Shown here: piece by piece, positions 6,846 to 14,859 of the stretch
Position numbering within the stretch: the first letter of the stretch is position 1
Layout: each line of letters begins with the position of its first letter
Source: JAIBJN01 sp963847985
GTDB taxonomy: Bacteria; Actinomycetota; Thermoleophilia; Gaiellales; Gaiellaceae
DNA length: 64,000 nucleotides
Assembly: GCA_963847985.1 (NCBI GenBank)
Contig: CAWKBS010000005.1
Span: forward strand, 1-64,000
Reading direction: 5' to 3'
Notes under the pieces: model-generated
What the model was told of the DNA's origin: nothing
Databases searched by the model: none
Seen by the model: the letters and a program-made list of their open reading frames with translations, nothing else
Program-made: the position numbers and the translations under genes

Positions 6846-8010
6846 GGCTGAAGCGGTCATTCTCGCGGCTGTCCGTACCCCGGTCGCACGATACGCAAGC
6901 GCGCTTGCGGGCGAGCGGCCGGACGACCTCGCCGCGCTCGTCATCCGCGAGGCCGTCGAGCGCTCCGGCGTTCCCGCCGGGGAGATCGAGGACGTCTACT
7001 TCGGCGCCGCGAACCAGGCCGGCGAGGACAATCGCAACGTCGCCCGCATGGCAGCGCTGCTCGCCGGGCTGCCGCAGGACGTCGCCGGCGTCACCGTCAA
7101 CCGCCTCTGCGCCTCCGGCCTTTCGGCGGTCGTGTCGGCCTGCCACGCGGTGCGGGCCGGCGACGGCGAGCTCTTCGTCGCAGGCGGCTCCGAGTCGATG
7201 ACGCGGGCGCCGTTCGTGACCGCCAAGGCCGAGAAGCCGTGGGCCCGCGCCGCCCAGACCTGGGACACGACGCTCGGCTGGCGCTTCCCGAATCCGCGGA
7301 TGGAGGCGATGTTCCCGCTCGAGTCCATGGGCGAGACCGGCGAGAACGTCGCGGAGCGGTACGGCGTGACCCGTGAGGACCAGGACACCTTCGCCCTCGA
7401 AAGCCAGCGTCGGCACGCGGCCGCGACCGAGGCGGGCCGGTTCGAGGACGAGCTCGTGCCCGTCGGCGAGCTCGCCCGCGACGAGCACCCCCGGCCCGAC
7501 ACCTCTCTCGAGAAGCTGGCGGCGCTCAAGCCCGCCTTCCGCCCGGACGGAACGGTCACGGCGGGCAACTCGAGCGGCATCAACGACGGCGCCGCGGCGC
7601 TCGTGATCGCCAGCGCCGAGAAGGCGGCCGCCCTCGGGATCGAGCCGCTGGGCCGCTTCGTGGGGAGCGCGGTCGCGGGCGTCGACCCGCGGGTCATGGG
7701 AATCGGCCCGATCCCGGCGGTCAGGAAGCTCCTCGAGCGGACGGGCGTCGCCGTGGGCGACCTCGACCTGATCGAGCTGAACGAGGCGTTCGCCTCGCAG
7801 AGCCTGCACGTGATCCGCGAGCTCGGGCTCGACCCGGAGACGGTGAACGTGAACGGCGGTGCAATCGCCATCGGCCACCCGCTCGGCATGAGCGGCGCGC
7901 GCCTTGTGGTCACGCTCCTACACGAGCTCCGTCGCCGCGGCGGGCGCTACGGCCTTGCCACGCTCTGCGTCGGCGTCGGCCAGGGCCAGGCCGCGCTGTT
8001 CGAGCGCTAG
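6844..8010 (+). CDS. Thiolase, 3-oxoadipyl-CoA / acetyl-CoA acyltransferase type
   Basis: A full-length 388-residue degradative thiolase. The nucleophile Cys89 is in NRLCASGL, His345 in AIGHPLGMSGAR and Cys375 in LCVGVGQG, so the catalytic triad is complete. The DDVYFGAANQAGEDNRNVARMAALLAG stretch resembles 3-oxoadipyl-CoA thiolases (PaaJ/PcaF). With the paa genes nearby, a role in the last step of phenylacetate degradation (cleavage to acetyl-CoA and succinyl-CoA) is plausible but not proven. It is monocistronic with a leaderless promoter, and its stop shares CTAG with the convergent membrane protein gene. Confidence 0.9.
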   Translation: MAEAVILAAVRTPVARYASALAGERPDDLAALVIREAVERSGVPAGEIEDVYFGAANQAGEDNRNVARMAALLAGLPQDVAGVTVNRLCASGLSAVVSACHAVRAGDGELFVAGGSESMTRAPFVTAKAEKPWARAAQTWDTTLGWRFPNPRMEAMFPLESMGETGENVAERYGVTREDQDTFALESQRRHAAATEAGRFEDELVPVGELARDEHPRPDTSLEKLAALKPAFRPDGTVTAGNSSGINDGAAALVIASAEKAAALGIEPLGRFVGSAVAGVDPRVMGIGPIPAVRKLLERTGVAVGDLDLIELNEAFASQSLHVIRELGLDPETVNVNGGAIAIGHPLGMSGARLVVTLLHELRRRGGRYGLATLCVGVGQGQAALFER

Positions 8011-8381
8011 TCGGTCGCCAACCGCGTCGCGAGGTACCGGCGCGAGCGGTGGACGAGCATGTTGGCCACGAACGCGATCGCCAACGCGTTCACGAGATGG
8101 AGCGCGTTCACCTCGGCGATGTCGAGCTGGATGAGGATGATCTGGAACGCGTTCAGGCCGACGAGGACGGCCGAGAGGGCCGTGGCCGACCGCGGCATCC
8201 TGGCCCCGATGGCGAGCACGAGCAGCACCAGCGAGAGCAGCGCCAGGGCGAAACCGAGGCCGCGGTGCGCGTCGTAGCTCCGCACGCCGAACACCGCGAG
8301 GCCGGCGAGGAAGAACTGGACGACGACCCCGAGCAGGTACACGACCGCGACGCCGTAGAAGGCGACTCTGCCCTGCGACAC
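8007..8381 (-). CDS. Four-helix membrane protein (DUF6220-like)
   Basis: A 124-residue protein with about four hydrophobic helices (VAFYGVAVVYLLGVVVQFFLAGL, GLGFALALLSLVLLVLAIGA, ALSAVLVGLNAFQIILIQL, VNALHLVNALAIAFVANMLV) and a basic C-terminus (HRSRRYLATR). The pattern resembles DUF6220-type small membrane proteins of unknown function. The GTG start is fixed by a TACAGT -10 box 7 bases upstream; the longer open frame runs antisense into the aldehyde dehydrogenase gene. Confidence 0.7.
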   Translation of the reverse strand: MSQGRVAFYGVAVVYLLGVVVQFFLAGLAVFGVRSYDAHRGLGFALALLSLVLLVLAIGARMPRSATALSAVLVGLNAFQIILIQLDIAEVNALHLVNALAIAFVANMLVHRSRRYLATRLATD

Positions 8382-8388
8382 GGGTCCG

Positions 8389-8394
8389 ACTGTA
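8389..8394 (-). promoter_or_regulatory. -10 box TACAGT for the four-helix membrane protein
   Basis: TACAGT on the minus strand lies exactly 7 bases before the GTG start, with no ribosome site between them. Confidence 0.6.
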
Positions 8395-8420
8395 CGTGAG
8401 CCGGTGGACGCGGCAGGCGC

Positions 8421-8426
8421 TATCGT
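8421..8426 (+). promoter_or_regulatory. -10 box TATCGT for the aldehyde dehydrogenase gene
   Basis: TATCGT lies 7 bases before the ATG of the aldehyde dehydrogenase gene, in the divergent promoter region shared with the membrane protein. Confidence 0.6.
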
Positions 8427-8433
8427 CAGGCCG

Positions 8434-9906
8434 ATGGCGGTGGCGACGCGGCCGGAGTACGGCCTTTTCATCGACGGAGAGGCGACAGAGCCGGCGGACG
8501 GCGACGTCCGCGATCTCGTCGAGCCGGCCACCGGGGCGCCGCTGGCCAAGGCCGCCACGGCCGGACCGGCCGACGTCGACCGCGCCGTCGTAGCGGCCCG
8601 CGCCGCGCTCGAGGGCGCCTGGGCGAAAACGCCGCCGACCGAGCGCTCGCGGCTCCTCCACGCCCTCGCGGACGCGATCGTCTCGAACCGCAAGGAGCTC
8701 GCCGAGCTGGAGACTCGCAACGTCGGCAAGGCGCTCGGCTCGACCAAGGCCGAGGTGATGGTTGCCGCCGAGAGCTTCCGCTACATGGCCTCGGCGATCG
8801 GCTCGATCGAGGGCGGCACGCGCCCGATCGGCGGCTCGATCCTCTCCTACACGCTGAAGGAGCCGGTCGGCGTCGCCGCGCAGATCGTTCCCTGGAACTA
8901 CCCGATCATGCTCGCCGGCTGGAAGCTCGCCCCGGCGCTCGCGGCAGGCTGCACGGTCGTCCTGAAGCCGGACCCGGCCACGCCGCTGACCGCGCTGCGG
9001 CTCGCCGAGCTCGCGGTCGAGGTCGGAGTTCCCGCGGGCGTGGTCAACGTCGTCCCCGGCGACGGGCCGACCACCGGCGCCTATCTCGTCGGCCACCCCG
9101 GCGTCGACAAGGTCTCCTTCACGGGCTCGACCGCGACCGGTTCCGAGATCATGCGGCTCGCTGCCGACCCGGTGAAGCGGGTGAGCCTCGAGCTCGGCGG
9201 CAAGAGCCCGTCCATCATCTTCGCCGACGCAGACCTCGAGGACGCGGTCGCCTCGACTGCCTACGGCATCTACTACTCGGCGGGGCAGAGCTGCGAAGCG
9301 CGTTCGCGGCTCCTCGTCGAGCGCGGCGTGTACGACGACGTCGTCGCGCTGGTCGCCGAGAAGGCAAGCGCCGTCAAGGTCGGCGACCCGCTCGACCCCG
9401 AGACCCAGATGGGGTCCCTCATCTCCGCGCGCCACCGCGAGAAGGTGCACGAGCTCGTCGAGACTGGTCGGGGCGAGGGGGCCGAGATCCTCGTGGGCGG
9501 CCGGCCGATCGACGGAGACGGCGCGTTCTACCCGGCCACCGTGCTCGCCGGCGTCGACGGCGAGATGACCGTCGCGCAGGAGGAGATCTTCGGCCCGGCG
9601 CTCGCGGTGATCCCGTTCGAGGACGAGGCCGATGCCGTCCGGATCGCCAACGACGTGCGATACGGCCTCATGGCGACCGTGTGGACGGGGGATCCGGCGC
9701 GTGGCCACCGGCTGGCACGGCGCATCACGTCGGGCACGGTCACGATCAACCTCCCCTACGGGGCCTTCCCGGGGATCCCCTTCGGAGGCTACAAGCAGTC
9801 CGGCTTCGGCCGCGAGCAGGCGCTCGAGACGCTCCAGCTCTATCTCGAGACGAAGGCCGTGCTCCTCTCGACCGGCTCGCGTCCCGCCAACCCCTGGGGC
9901 CTCTAG
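8434..9906 (+). CDS. NAD(P)-dependent aldehyde dehydrogenase
   Basis: A 490-residue ALDH superfamily enzyme of normal length. Catalytic Cys287 is in GQSCEARSRLLV and general-base Glu253 is in SLELGGKSP. The VAAQIVPWNYP and FTGSTATGSEIM cofactor-binding segments and the C-terminal PFGGYKQSGFGRE motif are all present. It resembles betaine- and gamma-aminobutyraldehyde dehydrogenases. The neighbouring class III aminotransferase suggests joint use in amine or amino-acid breakdown, but phenylacetaldehyde is also possible given the paa genes. Confidence 0.92.
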   Translation: MAVATRPEYGLFIDGEATEPADGDVRDLVEPATGAPLAKAATAGPADVDRAVVAARAALEGAWAKTPPTERSRLLHALADAIVSNRKELAELETRNVGKALGSTKAEVMVAAESFRYMASAIGSIEGGTRPIGGSILSYTLKEPVGVAAQIVPWNYPIMLAGWKLAPALAAGCTVVLKPDPATPLTALRLAELAVEVGVPAGVVNVVPGDGPTTGAYLVGHPGVDKVSFTGSTATGSEIMRLAADPVKRVSLELGGKSPSIIFADADLEDAVASTAYGIYYSAGQSCEARSRLLVERGVYDDVVALVAEKASAVKVGDPLDPETQMGSLISARHREKVHELVETGRGEGAEILVGGRPIDGDGAFYPATVLAGVDGEMTVAQEEIFGPALAVIPFEDEADAVRIANDVRYGLMATVWTGDPARGHRLARRITSGTVTINLPYGAFPGIPFGGYKQSGFGREQALETLQLYLETKAVLLSTGSRPANPWGL

Positions 9907-10353
9907 CTACCGCTTGAGAACGAGCGCGGCTCCGACGGCCAGGAGCACCAGGCCGGCGATGCGCGCCGGTGTGACGGGGATCTTCTCGAGGCCGAAAAGC
10001 CCGAACGCGTCGATGAGGACGCCCATCGCCAGCTGGCCGGCGATGAGAAGCCCGATCGTGGCGAACGTCCCGATGCGCGGCGCGGTGAACGTGATCGACG
10101 TCACCACGATCGCGCCCATGACGCCGCCGAGCCAGAGCCAGGCCGGCTCGCGCACGCTCTGGCCCAGGTTCCCGAATCCCTGCCGGGCGATCAGGAGGAC
10201 GGTGCAGACGATGAGCGCCGCCGTGATCGAGCCGAACGCCGTCGCTTCCAGCACGCCGATCCGCTTGCCGAAGGCGCCGCTGACGGCGACCTGAATCGAT
10301 CCCGCAAGACCGGCGACGAGCGAGAGGACCACCGCAACGGACGTCGCGGACAC
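9907..10353 (-). CDS. DMT-type small transporter (YdcZ/DUF606-like)
   Basis: A 148-residue, roughly five-helix membrane protein. The N-terminal VSATSVAVVLSLVAGLAGSIQVAVSGAFGKRIG and the FATIGLLIAGQLAMGVLIDAFG block match the DUF606/YdcZ family of half-size drug/metabolite transporters, which usually form dimers. The GTG start is 7 bases after a TATCCT box and gives the family's usual length. Its end abuts the convergent aldehyde dehydrogenase with no spacer. Confidence 0.8.
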   Translation of the reverse strand: MSATSVAVVLSLVAGLAGSIQVAVSGAFGKRIGVLEATAFGSITAALIVCTVLLIARQGFGNLGQSVREPAWLWLGGVMGAIVVTSITFTAPRIGTFATIGLLIAGQLAMGVLIDAFGLFGLEKIPVTPARIAGLVLLAVGAALVLKR

Positions 10354-10360
10354 GGCGGCG

Positions 10361-10366
10361 AGGATA
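10361..10366 (-). promoter_or_regulatory. -10 box TATCCT for the DMT-type gene
   Basis: TATCCT on the minus strand is 7 bases upstream of the GTG start. Confidence 0.6.
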
Positions 10367-10416
10367 CCGGGCGCGATTCGGCCGTGTGGGCCAAGGTGAG
10401 GACGCGCGGGTGGCAG

Positions 10417-10422
10417 TAGACT
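10417..10422 (+). promoter_or_regulatory. -10 box TAGACT for the aminotransferase gene
   Basis: TAGACT lies 7 bases before the ATG of the class III aminotransferase gene. Confidence 0.6.
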
Positions 10423-10429
10423 CGCCCGC

Positions 10430-11731
10430 ATGGCCACGCAGGAGCGCAGCGCCACCGATGCGATCGTCGAGGCGCGCGAGCGCTACGTCGCTGCGGGTGT
10501 CGCGACCCCGCCCCTCGTCGTTGCCCGCGCCGAAGGCGCCCGGGTCGAGGACGTCGACGGCCGGGTCTACGTCGACTTCGCCGGCGGGCTCGGCTGCCAG
10601 AACGCCGGTCACGGGCCGCCCGCGGTGGTCGCCGCGCTCCACGAGCAGGTCGACCGCTACCTCCACCAGTGCTTCATGGTCGGGATGTACGAGCCGTACG
10701 TCGAGGTCTGCCGGCGGCTCGCCGAGCTCTCGCCCTGCCGCGGCGACGACCAGAAGAGCCTCCTTCTGAACTCGGGCGCCGAGGCGGTGGAGAACGCCGT
10801 CAAGATCGCCCGCACCGCCACCGGCCGGCAGGCCGTCGTCGTCTTCGACCGCGCCTTCCACGGCCGCACCCTGCTGGCCATGACGATGACGAGCAAGGTC
10901 GTTCCCTACAAGCGCGGGTTCGGGCCGTTTGCGCCCGAGGTCTACCGCGCTCCCGCCCCGTACCCGTACCGCGGCGTCACGACCGACGACGCGATCGAGG
11001 GGCTCGAGGCGTTGTTCAAGGGAGACGTGGATCCCGCGGCGGTCGCCTGTGTCGTGCTCGAGCCCGTCCAGGGAGAGGGCGGGTTCGTGCCGATGCCGCG
11101 CGACTTCCCCCCTCGTCTGCGCGAGGTGTGCGACCGCCACGGGATCCTGTACGTCGACGACGAGGTGCAGAGCGGCGTCGCCCGCACCGGCCCGGTCTGG
11201 GCGATCGAGCACTACGGCGTCGAGCCCGACCTCCTCGTCTCCGGCAAGTCGCTCGGCGGCGGGCTGCCACTCGCCGCCGTGACCGGTCGGAGCGAGGTGG
11301 TCGACGCGGTAGGCCCGGGCGGCCTCGGCGGGACGTTCGGCGGCAACCCTCTGGCGTGCGCGGCGGCGGTCGCCGTGCTGGACGAGGTCGCGAGCGAGCC
11401 GTTCCAGCGGCGCGCCCGCGAGCTCGGCGAGGGGATCCGGGAGGCGCTCGACGGCATCGCCTCCCGAGTCGACGCCGTGGGCGAAGTGCGCGGCCTCGGG
11501 CCCATGCTCGCTCTCGAGCTGGTCGAGGACCGCGAGACGAAGGTGCCGGCGAGCGGCCTCGCCGGCGCTACCGTCGCGGCGGCGCGGGAGCGCGGTCTCC
11601 TGCTGCTTTCGTGCGGCATTTACGGAAACGTGATCCGCATCCTGGTCCCGCTCGTGATCGGCGACGAGGATCTCGCGCGCGGCCTCGAGCTGCTCGAGGC
11701 GTCGCTCGTCGCCGCCTCGGCGAGCGCCTGA
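10430..11731 (+). CDS. gabT: Class III PLP aminotransferase (4-aminobutyrate type)
   Basis: A 433-residue fold-type I, class III aminotransferase. The PLP-binding Lys273 is in SGKSLGGGLPLAAV. The LLNSGAEAVENAVKIAR phosphate-binding segment, FHGRTLLAMTMT and the EPVQGEGGF motif are typical of GabT. The conserved Asp motif reads YVDDEVQSGVARTG rather than the common DEVQTGFGRTG. It would move an amino group from GABA or a related omega-amino acid to 2-oxoglutarate. Together with the aldehyde dehydrogenase it could degrade GABA or similar amines; the exact substrate is inferred. Confidence 0.85.
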   Translation: MATQERSATDAIVEARERYVAAGVATPPLVVARAEGARVEDVDGRVYVDFAGGLGCQNAGHGPPAVVAALHEQVDRYLHQCFMVGMYEPYVEVCRRLAELSPCRGDDQKSLLLNSGAEAVENAVKIARTATGRQAVVVFDRAFHGRTLLAMTMTSKVVPYKRGFGPFAPEVYRAPAPYPYRGVTTDDAIEGLEALFKGDVDPAAVACVVLEPVQGEGGFVPMPRDFPPRLREVCDRHGILYVDDEVQSGVARTGPVWAIEHYGVEPDLLVSGKSLGGGLPLAAVTGRSEVVDAVGPGGLGGTFGGNPLACAAAVAVLDEVASEPFQRRARELGEGIREALDGIASRVDAVGEVRGLGPMLALELVEDRETKVPASGLAGATVAAARERGLLLLSCGIYGNVIRILVPLVIGDEDLARGLELLEASLVAASASA

Positions 11732-11784
11732 CCCGCGGATCGGGAATCCTTCCGACTACAGCCACCGAGAGGAAGGGGGACCGG

Positions 11785-12063
11785 TTGGTCAGGGTGTTCG
11801 TCGTCTACGAGGAGGAGCCGGACGCGGAGCGCTACGAGCGCCACGCCGAGCTCTGCCGCGCCGTCCCGGGCGGCACGTTCCGCCACGGGAAGGTCTTCGG
11901 TGCGCCGATGGGCGATCCCGCGTACCTCTACTACGCGGAATGGGAGTTCCCCGACCTGGACGCCTTCAAGGCGGCGGCCCGGACCGAGGAGTTCATGGCC
12001 ACCGGAAAGGATGGGAGGGACCTGGGCATTCCCTTCCAGGTCCACTTCGCCACCGTCGAATGA
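11785..12063 (+). CDS. EthD-like small protein
   Basis: A 92-residue alpha/beta barrel-like protein (VRVFVVYEEEPDAERYERHAELCRAVPG, then YYAEWEFPDLDAFKAAARTEEF). The pattern fits EthD-domain proteins, which often accompany degradative pathways. The TTG start has an AGGAAGGGGGA ribosome site before it. Its TGA overlaps the ATG of the next hydratase gene (ATGA), so the two are probably translated together, followed by a second hydratase gene. Confidence 0.7.
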   Translation: MVRVFVVYEEEPDAERYERHAELCRAVPGGTFRHGKVFGAPMGDPAYLYYAEWEFPDLDAFKAAARTEEFMATGKDGRDLGIPFQVHFATVE

Positions 12064-12872
12064 GCGAGCCGGAGTATCCGTCGCCGCGCGACCCGGCCGA
12101 GCTGGGCTTCGAGGCGATCGTCTACGACAAGGCGTCGCCGCGGGCGACGATCACGCTCAACCGGCCCGAAGTTCTGAACGCGTTCGACTTCCGCATGCTG
12201 CGGGAGATCGCGCGCGCGGCCGAGGACGCCTCCTGGGACGACGCGATCCGGGTGGTGGTCGTCACCGGCGCCGGGCGCGCGTTCTGCGTCGGCGCCGACC
12301 TCAAGGCCTGGAGCCGCGACTACCTGGGCAAGCCGGGTGAGTACTGGAAGTGGTTCGGCGCGTTCAAGGACGCCCACGACAAGCTGCGTGAGATCGGCAA
12401 GCCGACCCTCGCGCGCATCAACGGCGTGTGCGTCGGGGGCGGCAACGAGCTCCAGATGGCCTGCGACCTCTCCGTGATCGCGGACGACACGTACATCCGC
12501 CACGTCGGCCCGCAGCACGGGTCGGTCCCGGCCGGCGGCGCCACCCAGTGGCTGCCGATCATGGTCGGCGAGCGCCGGGCGCGCGAGATCATCCTCCTCT
12601 GCGAGGAGATCCCCGCGCGGAAGGCGGAGGAGTGGGGGCTCGTGAACCGCGCCGTGCCCGTGGCCGAGCTCGATGCGACGGTCGACGAGCTGGTCGAGAA
12701 GCTCGCGGCCAAGCTGCCGCAGACGGTGCGCTACACCAAGCAGCAGCTCAACTTCTGGCGCGACCTCGCCTGGCACGAGACCGTCAACCACGCCCGCGAC
12801 TGGCTCGCGCTCTCGATGGCGACCGAAGAGCCGAAGGCGGCCGTCGAGAAGTTCCTGGAGCGCGAGGAGTGA
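12060..12872 (+). CDS. Enoyl-CoA hydratase/isomerase family protein, variant active site
   Basis: A 270-residue crotonase-fold protein. It has the oxyanion-hole FCVGADLKAW segment and GGGNELQMACD, which keeps the first catalytic Glu. At the second position, where true hydratases have PE before the GAGGTQRL loop, this protein reads GPQHGSVPAGGATQWLP, so the second Glu appears replaced by Gly. The N-terminal extension (about 20 residues) and the WRDLAWHETVNHARDWLALS tail resemble ring-CoA hydrolase-like crotonases, so it may not be a simple hydratase. ATGA coupled to the EthD-like gene upstream and GTGA coupled to the next hydratase. Confidence 0.8.
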   Translation: MSEPEYPSPRDPAELGFEAIVYDKASPRATITLNRPEVLNAFDFRMLREIARAAEDASWDDAIRVVVVTGAGRAFCVGADLKAWSRDYLGKPGEYWKWFGAFKDAHDKLREIGKPTLARINGVCVGGGNELQMACDLSVIADDTYIRHVGPQHGSVPAGGATQWLPIMVGERRAREIILLCEEIPARKAEEWGLVNRAVPVAELDATVDELVEKLAAKLPQTVRYTKQQLNFWRDLAWHETVNHARDWLALSMATEEPKAAVEKFLEREE

Positions 12873-13636
12873 GCGTCGTCCTCGTTGAGCGCGAGGTGCC
12901 GATCGCGGTCGTCCTGCTCAACCGGCCCGACGCGCTGAACGCGCTGAACGACGAGGTCATGGGCGAGCTGGTCGACGCCCTCGTCGCCCTGGACGACGAC
13001 GACGAGATCCGCTGCATCGTCCTCGGCGGCTCGGAGCGGGCGTTCGCAGCCGGCGCGGACATCGGCCAGATGGCCGAGGCGAGCGCCATGGAGATGTACG
13101 AGGCGCGCCGCATCGACCGCTGGGACGCGATCCGCCGCGTCCGCACCCCGCTGGTGGCGGCCGTCTCCGGCTTCTGTCTCGGCGGCGGCAACGAGCTGGC
13201 GATGGCCTGCGACCTGATCGTCGCCTCGGAGACGGCGCAGTTCGGCCAGCCCGAGACCGGACTCGGGATCATCCCCGGAGCCGGCGGCACGCAGCGCCTC
13301 ACCCGGGCGATCGGCAAGGCGAAGGCGATGGACGTCATCCTCTCGGGCCGCTTCCTGACCGCTGCCGAGGCCGAGCGCGCCGGGCTCGTTGCCCGTGTCG
13401 TGGCGAAGGAGGCGTGGCTCGAGGAGGCGAAAGCGGTCGCGCGCGCGATCGCGTCCAAGGCACCGGTGGCGCAGCGGCTCGCCAAGGAGTCGGTCAACCG
13501 GGCGTACGAGACGACGCTGGAGGCAGGTCTCGACTACGAGCGCAAGGCGCTCTACCTCGCCTTCGCCTCCGAGGACGCCCGCGAGGGCCTGACCGCCTTC
13601 ACCGAGAAGCGCCAGCCGGAATTCCGCGGCCGTTAG
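12869..13636 (+). CDS. Enoyl-CoA hydratase (PaaF-like)
   Basis: A 255-residue canonical crotonase. Both catalytic glutamates are present, in GGGNELAMACD and FGQPETGLGIIPGAGGTQRL, with the FAAGADIGQM oxyanion segment. It would hydrate a trans-2-enoyl-CoA to the 3-hydroxyacyl-CoA, which in phenylacetate degradation is the PaaF step; a general beta-oxidation role is equally possible. The GTG start overlaps the preceding TGA (GTGA). Confidence 0.88.
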   Translation: MSVVLVEREVPIAVVLLNRPDALNALNDEVMGELVDALVALDDDDEIRCIVLGGSERAFAAGADIGQMAEASAMEMYEARRIDRWDAIRRVRTPLVAAVSGFCLGGGNELAMACDLIVASETAQFGQPETGLGIIPGAGGTQRLTRAIGKAKAMDVILSGRFLTAAEAERAGLVARVVAKEAWLEEAKAVARAIASKAPVAQRLAKESVNRAYETTLEAGLDYERKALYLAFASEDAREGLTAFTEKRQPEFRGR

Positions 13637-13652
13637 GGCGTTCTCCCAGGGC

Positions 13653-14842
13653 ATGGCGACCGGCGTCGCGCTGGCACGACCCGCCTCGGCTTCGCACGCT
13701 CGAGGACGACGACGGGGACGAGCGGCACGCGACCTGGCTCGAGCTCTTCTTCGACCTCGTCTTCGTCGTCGCGATCGCGCAGCTCGCGGACGGGCTGGCC
13801 GAGGATCCGAGCGTCCATGGCTTCCTGATCTTCGCCGGGCTCTTCGTCGCCGTCTGGTGGGCCTGGGTCGGCTTCACGTTCTACGCCGACCGCTTCGACA
13901 CGGACGATCCGCCGCACCGCGTGCTGATGCTCATCGGCATGTTCCTGGTGGCGGCGCTCGCCTCCGTGATCCCGGAGGCGTTCCACGGCGAGACCGTCGG
14001 CTTCGCGCTTGCCTACGCCGCCGTCCGCGCGGTCGTCGTCGCGCTGAACGCGCGCGCGTGGTGGCACCTCCCGGCCGCACGCCCGCTCTTGAACGTCTAC
14101 ATCCCGGCGTTCTCCGCGAGCATCGCGCTCTTCCTCGTCTCCGCGGCTGTCGCCGCGCCGTATCGCTACTGGCTCTGGGCGCTCGCGCTGGCGATCGACC
14201 TGGGGACGCCGCTCGCCAGCGGCATGCGCATCCGGGCCGTCCCGATCCACGCCTCCCACATCCCGGAGCGCGTCGGCCTGTTCACGATCATCGTCTTCGG
14301 GGAGAGCATCCTCGCGGTCGTCATCGGGACGACGCACGGTGAGCTGGGGCCTCGAGTCGGCCGCGGTGGCCGCGCTCGGCTTCGCAATCGCCGGCGCGCT
14401 CTGGTGGATCTACTTCGACTACGTCGACACGTCGCCGTGAGTCCGGGGCACGGTCGCGGCCGGCCAGACCTACCTCTACGCTCACCTGCCGCTCCTGATC
14501 GGGCTGGCGGCGCTCGGCTCCGGGATCAAGCTGGCGATCAAGGCGACCCAGGAGTCGGGCCTGACGGACGAGGTCTCGTGGATCATCGGCGTCGGCGTGG
14601 CCCTCTTTATGGGCTCCGTCGCCCTCATGCACCTCGTCACCACGCACTCGCGCCGTGATGTCGATCTCTGGCTGCGCGTGGGGACTGCGGCGCTCGCCCT
14701 CGCCCTCGGCGCCGTGGGGCCGGAGCTCGGGATCGTCCCCGTCCTCGCCATCCTCGCGGCTGCGCTGGTCGCCCAGGTCGTCCTCGAGCTGGCGACGCAC
14801 GAATCCCACCGGCACCGGGAGGGCGGGATCGAGATCGGTTAG
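13653..14842 (+). pseudogene. ltrA: LtrA family membrane protein gene with two +1 shifts and an in-frame stop
   Basis: Low-temperature-requirement A-type polytopic membrane protein, about 394 codons if repaired. The ATG frame gives ten codons to CCC at 13680-13682, after which the homologous frame PPRLRTLEDDDGDERHATWLELFFDLVFVV needs +1. It runs to GESILAVVIGTTHGELG, where a GGGG run at 14346-14349 again needs +1 to reach ESAAVAALGFAIAGALWWIYFDYVD. A TGA at 14438 then interrupts the frame before TVAAGQTYLYAHLPLLIGL and the C-terminal helices. Either this is a decayed gene or the sequence has errors; the TGA cannot be repaired by a single indel. Confidence 0.75.
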
Positions 14843-14859
14843 ACCCCGGGATGATCGGG

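Noticed and set aside
7918..9708. A 596-codon minus-strand frame across the aldehyde dehydrogenase gene
   Set aside because: It is the antisense shadow of a full-length ALDH with all its motifs; only the real four-helix protein at the left end, in another frame, is supported.
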